From an uncultured Collinsella sp. (lineage in GTDB: Bacteria > Actinomycetota > Coriobacteriia > Coriobacteriales > Coriobacteriaceae): a stretch of DNA of 13,258 bases. The stretch is from assembly GCA_958346935.1 (NCBI GenBank), contig CATVTM010000056.1, positions 1-13,258 of the forward strand. The letters are read 5' to 3'. The notes below the pieces were generated by a model that saw only the letters and a list, made by a program, of their open reading frames with translations, did not search any database and was not told the DNA's origin. Position numbers and translations under genes: made by a program. This document shows, piece by piece, positions 6,433 through 10,601 of this stretch. The stretch's first letter is position 1. Each line of letters opens with the position of its first letter.

Positions 6433-6560
6433 CATGCTTCCGTCGCGACGCGTCTCGCCCGCCGTTGGGGCTTGCATTGTTGCAATTGGGACGTTCGTCC
6501 TGTCTTTTGGCAGGTCGGCGGCGTATCCTTGTACCTACAGCAAAACGAGAAAGGTTATGT

Positions 6561-7790
6561 ATGGATCGAAACGAACTCGACCCCAGCGTCCCCAGCGCCA
6601 CGGAGGTCAAGAAGATCCCCCTCATCATTAAGGTGTACGCCGTCCTATGCATCCTGTCCGGCGTGGGCACGCTCCCTTCGGTCGGCGCCTTTATGTGGCA
6701 GGTCATCACCGCGCTCATCAACGGCAACGCCGCCGCCAAGCTCGGCGACAACACGCTCGTCGCGGTCGGCCTTATCGTCGCCGGCATCATGCTCTCTGCG
6801 GCAAGCGCCGTCATCCTGATCATCTTTGGCCTGGACCTTATCAAAAACCAGCGCCGCAACGCCGCTCGCCTGTCCTACATCCTTATTGCATTCACCGTCG
6901 TCGAGCTTTTGGTCGACGTGATGCTCCAGGGCATCGGGCCCTTCTTGCTTCGCCCTGCCATCCAGCTCGGCATCCTCGTCGCGCTTTCGGCCACCGTCGA
7001 CCCCACGCTGCGCCAGGAGCGCGAGCTGCAGCGCCGCTTGCAGGAGATGCTCGACCGCGACGCCGCCGCCGAGGGCATGCTCGGGCGCGATGAAACCGGC
7101 GAGGGCTACATCAAACTCAACTACTTCAACCTGTTCTGGGTATTCTTTGTCTGCTGCATACTCGGTCTGATCGCCGAGGACATCTGGCATATGACGGTCG
7201 ACGACCCGGGCGTCTACCAGAACCGCGCCGGCATGCTGTTTGGTCCCTTCAGCCCCATCTACGGATTTGGCGCCGTACTCATGACCATGGTGCTCAACCG
7301 CTTCTATAAAAAGAACCCCATCATTATCTTTTTGGTGAGTGCGCTGCTCGGCGCCAGCTTTGAGGTGTTCGTGGGCTGGTTTATGCAGACCTCGTTTGGC
7401 GTGGTCTCGTGGAGCTACTCGCATATGAAGCTCTTTGGCATGCCCGATCCGCTCGCCGTCCTTACCGGCGGACGTACCTGCACAGGCTTCGCCTGCCTGT
7501 GGGGTCTGGGTGGCCTCATCTGGATCAAGCTGCTACTGCCGAGGCTGCTCAAGCTCATCAACATGATTCCGTGGAAGAGCCGCTACTCGGCTACCGTCAT
7601 CTTCACCATCATTATGCTGGTCGATGGCGTTATGACGCTGCAATCGCTCGACTACTGGTATCAGCGCGTCAACGGCACGGTCAACGATATTCCCGTCGCG
7701 CAGTTCTACGGCAAGTATTTCGATAACGAGTACATGGAAAACCGCTTCCAGAGCATGACCATGAGCCCCAAGGATGCGACGCGCGTGTAG
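6561..7790 (+). CDS. Multi-pass membrane protein, putative ABC-transporter type IV (CmpB-like) family
   Basis: A 409-residue membrane protein. The C-terminal part (about 185-365) matches the putative ABC-transporter type IV family: a first helix ending GLIAEDIWH, then NRAGMLFGPFSPIYGFGAVLM (221-241), then further helices at about 253-272, 308-327 and 344-360. The N-terminal part holds about four more hydrophobic segments (about 20-50, 66-93, 103-120 and 125-145) and a charged linker (148-185, rich in Arg, Glu and Asp) that looks cytoplasmic and partly coiled. The true substrate of this family is unknown and no ATPase gene is adjacent. The start at 6561 is chosen because AAAGG lies 6 bases upstream; in-frame codons further left have no such site. 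It is the only plus-strand gene and diverges from purF. Confidence 0.82.
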   Translation: MDRNELDPSVPSATEVKKIPLIIKVYAVLCILSGVGTLPSVGAFMWQVITALINGNAAAKLGDNTLVAVGLIVAGIMLSAASAVILIIFGLDLIKNQRRNAARLSYILIAFTVVELLVDVMLQGIGPFLLRPAIQLGILVALSATVDPTLRQERELQRRLQEMLDRDAAAEGMLGRDETGEGYIKLNYFNLFWVFFVCCILGLIAEDIWHMTVDDPGVYQNRAGMLFGPFSPIYGFGAVLMTMVLNRFYKKNPIIIFLVSALLGASFEVFVGWFMQTSFGVVSWSYSHMKLFGMPDPLAVLTGGRTCTGFACLWGLGGLIWIKLLLPRLLKLINMIPWKSRYSATVIFTIIMLVDGVMTLQSLDYWYQRVNGTVNDIPVAQFYGKYFDNEYMENRFQSMTMSPKDATRV

Positions 7791-7811
7791 CGCCAACCGC
7801 GCCCAAAACGC

Positions 7812-7851
7812 AAAATGCCCGCCGGTATCACACGTACCGGCGGGCATTTTT
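7812..7851. terminator. Bidirectional terminator between convergent genes
   Basis: A 16-bp perfect stem (7812-7827 with 7835-7850, containing ATGCCCGCCGGTA) encloses a 7-base loop. It has TTTTT on the plus strand and TTTTGCGTTTT on the minus strand. It separates the plus-strand membrane-protein gene from the minus-strand MoaE-like gene and should stop transcription from both. Confidence 0.93.
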
Positions 7852-7880
7852 ATAAACGAGCCTTCTATCGACGCAAGCCT

Positions 7881-8297
7881 CTACGCCTCGCGCTCGACCT
7901 CACTCACGCATTCATTCTTGATGGTGCCGACGAGCGCCTGCAGCGCATCGACCACGTGCGGGCGAATGTCCCCGCCGATGAGCACGAGCATGATGTCGTC
8001 ACCTACGGCAAGCTCGCCGCTTGCCAGCCACACGCGCACATAGCCGATACCTGGCATCGCGCGCGTGGCCTCGATAGCAGCCTGCACCTTGCTGGCGTCG
8101 TAGCCGAACACCATGCCGCCCACCCTGCGCCCGGGAGCTACGCCATCGGTTTCGATCCCGCGGACCTCGGACTTGGGCGTCGCGCGCACCACGCCGTTAT
8201 GCGTCAGATACATACCGCACGCAGGTGCCGACGAATCGGCCTTGGCCTCGCGCAGCCAAGCATCAACCGAAGGCATCGTTTTGCCATTCTCGAGCAT
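7881..8297 (-). CDS. MoaE-like protein (molybdopterin synthase large-subunit fold), active site degenerate
   Basis: A 138-residue protein that resembles MoaE by eye. CGMYLTHNGVVR (27-38) sits where MoaE has its GTVR strand, SGELAVGDDIMLVLI (93-107) matches the GRLEVGE strand pair, and the C-terminal DALQALVGTIKNE (117-129) matches the helix leading to the catalytic lysines. MoaE inserts sulfur into precursor Z together with MoaD. Here the usual terminal PxWKKE element is replaced by SEVERE, so the second catalytic lysine seems absent and true molybdopterin synthase activity is doubtful. No other moa gene is in the window. The frame opens upstream at 8318, but AAAGGGG lies best spaced (5 bases) for the ATG at 8297; 8300 is also possible. 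It follows the sortase gene by 67 bases and ends at the bidirectional terminator. Confidence 0.6.
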   Translation of the reverse strand: MLENGKTMPSVDAWLREAKADSSAPACGMYLTHNGVVRATPKSEVRGIETDGVAPGRRVGGMVFGYDASKVQAAIEATRAMPGIGYVRVWLASGELAVGDDIMLVLIGGDIRPHVVDALQALVGTIKNECVSEVEREA

Positions 8298-8364
8298 CAT
8301 TTCCCCTTTCACCGTCATTGAGTAGCCAATTTGGGACGTGGCTTTTTAGCTATTCTCGAACAAC

Positions 8365-9363
8365 TTATTCCTCGACCGGCGTGAGCACCATGACGGCACG
8401 CGTGTTGCTCAGCGATAACGAACGACAGGTCACAAGCGTTACGACCTTGGTTGCCGAAGCGGCACGATCGGTGGCATCGCTCGCCACGGCAGAGGCACCG
8501 TCGAGCATCTCGGACAGGTAGTTCTTGAGCCCGTCGTCGCCCTCAAAATTGGGCGTGCGCGCCTTGGCATACGTGTCCTCAACGACCTTGGTCGCCAGTG
8601 GTCGCAGCTTATACGTAGCATCCCGTGTGATGTAGTACACATATTCAATGCTATCGAACGTTGCCTGGTCTGTCGTATCCGAAATCACGTTGAACATCGA
8701 CCCATCGTTCATATGGTGTCCGTAGATCGTGGTCTGCTGGTCAACCATTCCCGGCGCGGTGTCATCGCTATCCAGGAAAATGGCCCCAGATGCATTGGCC
8801 GTACCGTCGAACAGCGTGTTGAGGTATTTGGAGTTGTTGTTGGTCTGCACCACAGGATAGTTGATGTTGGTTCCCGGCACATAAATCCAACCCACAATCT
8901 CGGGGTTCGTCTGAGCAAGTGCATCGAAGTCGATAATCGGTACGCCGCTGGCGTCCTTATCGCTTATATATTGCTTCTCGATTTTCTGATACGAATCGCT
9001 CGCCTGCTTATAGCCAATCTGAGCATTAATAAAGATAGCGGCAGCGGCGACAATCAGACCGATGCCCACGATGATGAGCAGAATGGGAATAATGGAGCGG
9101 CGCTTTTTGCGCGGCGGCTCGGTGTAATCCGACGGCGTGGCATGCGATGAAGACCGGGGCGGCTTCTTAGCGGTGCTATAAGATGAAGGTCGATATGCGG
9201 CCGGCGCGTCCTGTCGACGATGCGTCGCCGGTGTCACGGGGCGCGGCGCGCGCGGCTGCTGAGGAGAGGATGCCCGACCCTGCTGCGCCGCATGGGCAGC
9301 ACCCGGCTTCGACGGATCGGGAATCTGAGAAGCCTTGAATCGTTTTCCCTGATAGTCGGACAT
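8365..9363 (-). CDS. Class B sortase
   Basis: A 332-residue membrane transpeptidase candidate. The first 89 residues are Pro/Ser/Arg/Gln-rich and probably disordered and cytoplasmic, ending in RKKRR. One membrane segment spans about 91-112. The catalytic domain (about 140-330) opens with the class-B-like GWIYVPGTNINYPVVQ, contains the catalytic His216 in YGHHMNDGSMF, and ends with TLVTC (Cys313) and the catalytic Arg322 in NTRAVMV. The helix inserted before the last strands (about 277-293) is also typical of class B. Such enzymes cut a sorting signal and attach proteins to peptidoglycan or build pili. No LPXTG-like substrate is encoded nearby. The start at 9363 is chosen for AAGGAG just upstream; the frame runs further left into purE without a ribosome-binding site. 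It starts 35 bases after purE and is probably co-transcribed. Confidence 0.92.
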   Translation of the reverse strand: MSDYQGKRFKASQIPDPSKPGAAHAAQQGRASSPQQPRAPRPVTPATHRRQDAPAAYRPSSYSTAKKPPRSSSHATPSDYTEPPRKKRRSIIPILLIIVGIGLIVAAAAIFINAQIGYKQASDSYQKIEKQYISDKDASGVPIIDFDALAQTNPEIVGWIYVPGTNINYPVVQTNNNSKYLNTLFDGTANASGAIFLDSDDTAPGMVDQQTTIYGHHMNDGSMFNVISDTTDQATFDSIEYVYYITRDATYKLRPLATKVVEDTYAKARTPNFEGDDGLKNYLSEMLDGASAVASDATDRAASATKVVTLVTCRSLSLSNTRAVMVLTPVEE

Positions 9364-9398
9364 GGCTCTCCTTATACTGCGATGAAACGGCGGAACGC

Positions 9399-9863
9399 CT
9401 AGGCGTCGGCCATCTCCTGCTTCATCTTCTCGATAACCTTGCGGTACTCGGGGTCGCAAGCGCCCAGAATCTGCGTGGCGTAGATGGCGGCGTTCTTGGC
9501 GCCGTTGATGGCAACGCAGGCCACGGGCACGCCCGAAGGCATCTGCACCATCGACAGCAGCGAATCCATGCCGCCCAGATCACTCGTCTTCATAGGCACG
9601 CCGATAACCGGCAGCGGCGTAAAGGCAGCCACGACACCACCCAGGTGAGCAGCCTTGCCGGCGGCGGCGATAATCACTTTGATACCGCGATCGGCGGCAG
9701 TCGAAGCCCACTCGTGGACCTTCGCCGGTGTGCGATGCGCGCTCGCAATGACGAGCTCATAGGGCACACCCAGCGCCTCGAGCTCTGCGGTGCAACCTTC
9801 CATAACGCCCAGATCGGACTTGGAGCCCATGATGATCCCGACAACCGGCTTCTGATCTGCCAT
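9399..9863 (-). CDS. purE: N5-carboxyaminoimidazole ribonucleotide mutase (PurE)
   Basis: PurE moves the carboxyl group of N5-CAIR to carbon 4, giving CAIR in purine synthesis; class I enzymes work with PurK, which is not in this window. The 154-residue length fits class I. Motifs: GSKSD (13-17), SAHRTP (41-46, His43 being the expected catalytic residue), AGKAAHLGG (68-76), PLPVIGVPM (83-91) and LLSMVQMPSGVPVA (102-115). The start at 9863 has AGGAGGT 8 bases upstream (9872-9878); a TTG two codons earlier lies too close to that site. A TATACT element lies upstream at 9927-9932. The class B sortase gene follows 35 bases downstream. purE is separated from purF-purM-purN by about 3 kb and so forms its own unit. 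Confidence 0.96.
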   Translation of the reverse strand: MADQKPVVGIIMGSKSDLGVMEGCTAELEALGVPYELVIASAHRTPAKVHEWASTAADRGIKVIIAAAGKAAHLGGVVAAFTPLPVIGVPMKTSDLGGMDSLLSMVQMPSGVPVACVAINGAKNAAIYATQILGACDPEYRKVIEKMKQEMADA

Positions 9864-9892
9864 AAACAAAGACCTCCTGTTGAGAGCGGTGA

Positions 9893-9932
9893 CGCGGCGA
9901 ATCCGCGACCCTTAACTACTGAGAGTAGTATA
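9893..9932 (-). promoter_or_regulatory. purE promoter region with inverted repeat
   Basis: On the minus strand TATACT (9927-9932) is a good -10 match about 64 bases upstream of the purE ATG; no clear -35 is seen. It overlaps the inverted repeat ACTACT-CTC-AGTAGT (9915-9929), which could be an operator or a 5'-end hairpin. A second small hairpin, CGCGG/CCGCG (9893-9907), lies in the leader. Confidence 0.4.
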
Positions 9933-9958
9933 GCTGCTCCCGTCCCTGCGGTCTGCGT

Positions 9959-10046
9959 GGTGCTTTGCGGGCGGGCCGGGCTTTATCTTCACTCCGGTTG
10001 CTTCGCAAAGTCGTTCAGATAAAGCCCGGCCCGCCCGCAAAGCACC
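9959..10046 (-). repeat. Long hairpin element A (30-bp arms, conserved core on minus strand)
   Basis: Perfect 30-base arms (9959-9988 and 10017-10046, containing GCGGGCGGGCCGGGC) flank a 28-base centre. Read on the minus strand, the centre is GAACGACTTTGC, then GAA, then GCAACCGGAGTGA, followed by AG. The same core occurs in element B with unrelated arms. No T-tract follows on either strand, so it is not a simple terminator. Confidence 0.85.
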
Positions 10047-10126
10047 CCTCGACCTACCGGGGATTGCTATGACGTACGTTGGCTGATTTTTGCTTGAATG
10101 AGAGGTTTACGGAAGGTGGTGGGCAA

Positions 10127-10315
10127 TTAGTTCAGATACGTATTTTTTGGCTGTGCCTATTGGCGCTAATGGATCGGGTTGGAGCCATTCTGGAGCCAAT
10201 AATGGGCCTTTCTCGCCCTTGAGCGAGCACTTCTGCTGGCCTAGAAGACCAAAACAGCTCAATCGACCCCAAATCGACCTTCGTCCGCCCTCTGAATTAT
10301 ACGTATCTGAACTAA
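10127..10315. mobile_element. MITE-like element with 17-bp terminal inverted repeats
   Basis: The 189-bp unit is bounded by TTAGTTCAGATACGTAT (10127-10143) and its exact reverse complement (10299-10315). It encodes no transposase. Inside, TGGAGCCA occurs at 10180-10187 and 10191-10198, and AATCGACC at 10261-10268 and 10272-10279. Both pairs have an 11-base period. No clear target-site duplication flanks it. Short size, perfect termini and lack of coding content fit a non-autonomous element; the mobilising transposase family is not recognised. Confidence 0.6.
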
Positions 10316-10343
10316 CTGTCCAGGAGTGCGTCTCGCCCCTGCC

Positions 10344-10381
10344 AAAAGGTCCGCTGGCGAATGAAAATTCGCCAGCGGACC
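10344..10381 (-). terminator. Terminator-like hairpin, distal of a tandem pair after carB
   Basis: A 15-bp perfect stem (10348-10362 with 10367-10381, GGTCCGCTGGCGAAT) has a 4-base loop and on the minus strand is followed by TTTTGG. It is the second of two such hairpins downstream of carB. The T-run is short. Confidence 0.6.
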
Positions 10382-10387
10382 CCATAC

Positions 10388-10429
10388 AAAACGTGGGCTC
10401 TGTCGTTCGAACGAACGACAGAGCCCACG
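10388..10429 (-). terminator. Terminator-like hairpin, proximal of a tandem pair after carB
   Basis: A nearly perfect palindrome (10392-10429) with a stem of about 17 bp, CGTGGGCTCTGTCGTTC, and a 4-base loop. On the minus strand it is followed by TTTTGTATG. It lies about 170 bases past the carB stop and is the likelier main terminator of the carB transcript. Confidence 0.65.
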
Positions 10430-10502
10430 CGCACCTTATTTCTCAGCCCTAGTCATCGCCCAAAGCCCCTTCTGCAGCACACGGTGCAACCAAGTCACCG
10501 CA

Positions 10503-10590
10503 GGCCGGGGCGGGGGAGCCGATTTTTCCCACTGAGCGACTCTGCTTGCAGCCGGAGCGAAGGGGGAAACTCGACTCCCCCACCCCGGCC
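10503..10590 (+). repeat. Long hairpin element B (conserved core on plus strand)
   Basis: Arms of 20 bases (10503-10522 and 10571-10590, GGCCGGGGCGGGGGAG against CTCCCCCACCCCGGCC) pair with two mismatches. Pairing resumes inside through TTTCCC/GGGAAA. The centre (10534-10562) reads GAGCGACTCTGC, then TTGCAGCCGGAGCGAAG, matching the core of element A. It begins 12 bases past the carB stop codon. Confidence 0.8.
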
Positions 10591-10601
10591 GAACAGGTCA
10601 G

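Larger units (their letters stand above)
9864..10601. other. 738-base non-coding region between carB and purE
   Basis: No convincing gene lies here. From the purE side it holds the purE leader and -10 element, long hairpin A (9959-10046), an unremarkable 80-base stretch, a MITE-like element (10127-10315), two terminator-like hairpins (10348-10381 and 10392-10429), a 73-base stretch with nothing obvious, and long hairpin B (10503-10590). Open frames of about 90-100 residues cross it on both strands but have no ribosome-binding site or recognisable domain and run across the repeats. Confidence 0.8.

Noticed and set aside
9364..9459. Upstream extension of the sortase frame into purE
   Set aside because: It overlaps the end of purE, has no ribosome-binding site, and its residues do not look like a sortase N-terminus; the ATG at 9363 has AAGGAG.
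10107..10452. Open frames of 92 and 101 codons on opposite strands in the carB-purE gap
   Set aside because: Both run through the MITE-like element and hairpins, lack ribosome-binding sites and show no recognisable motif.
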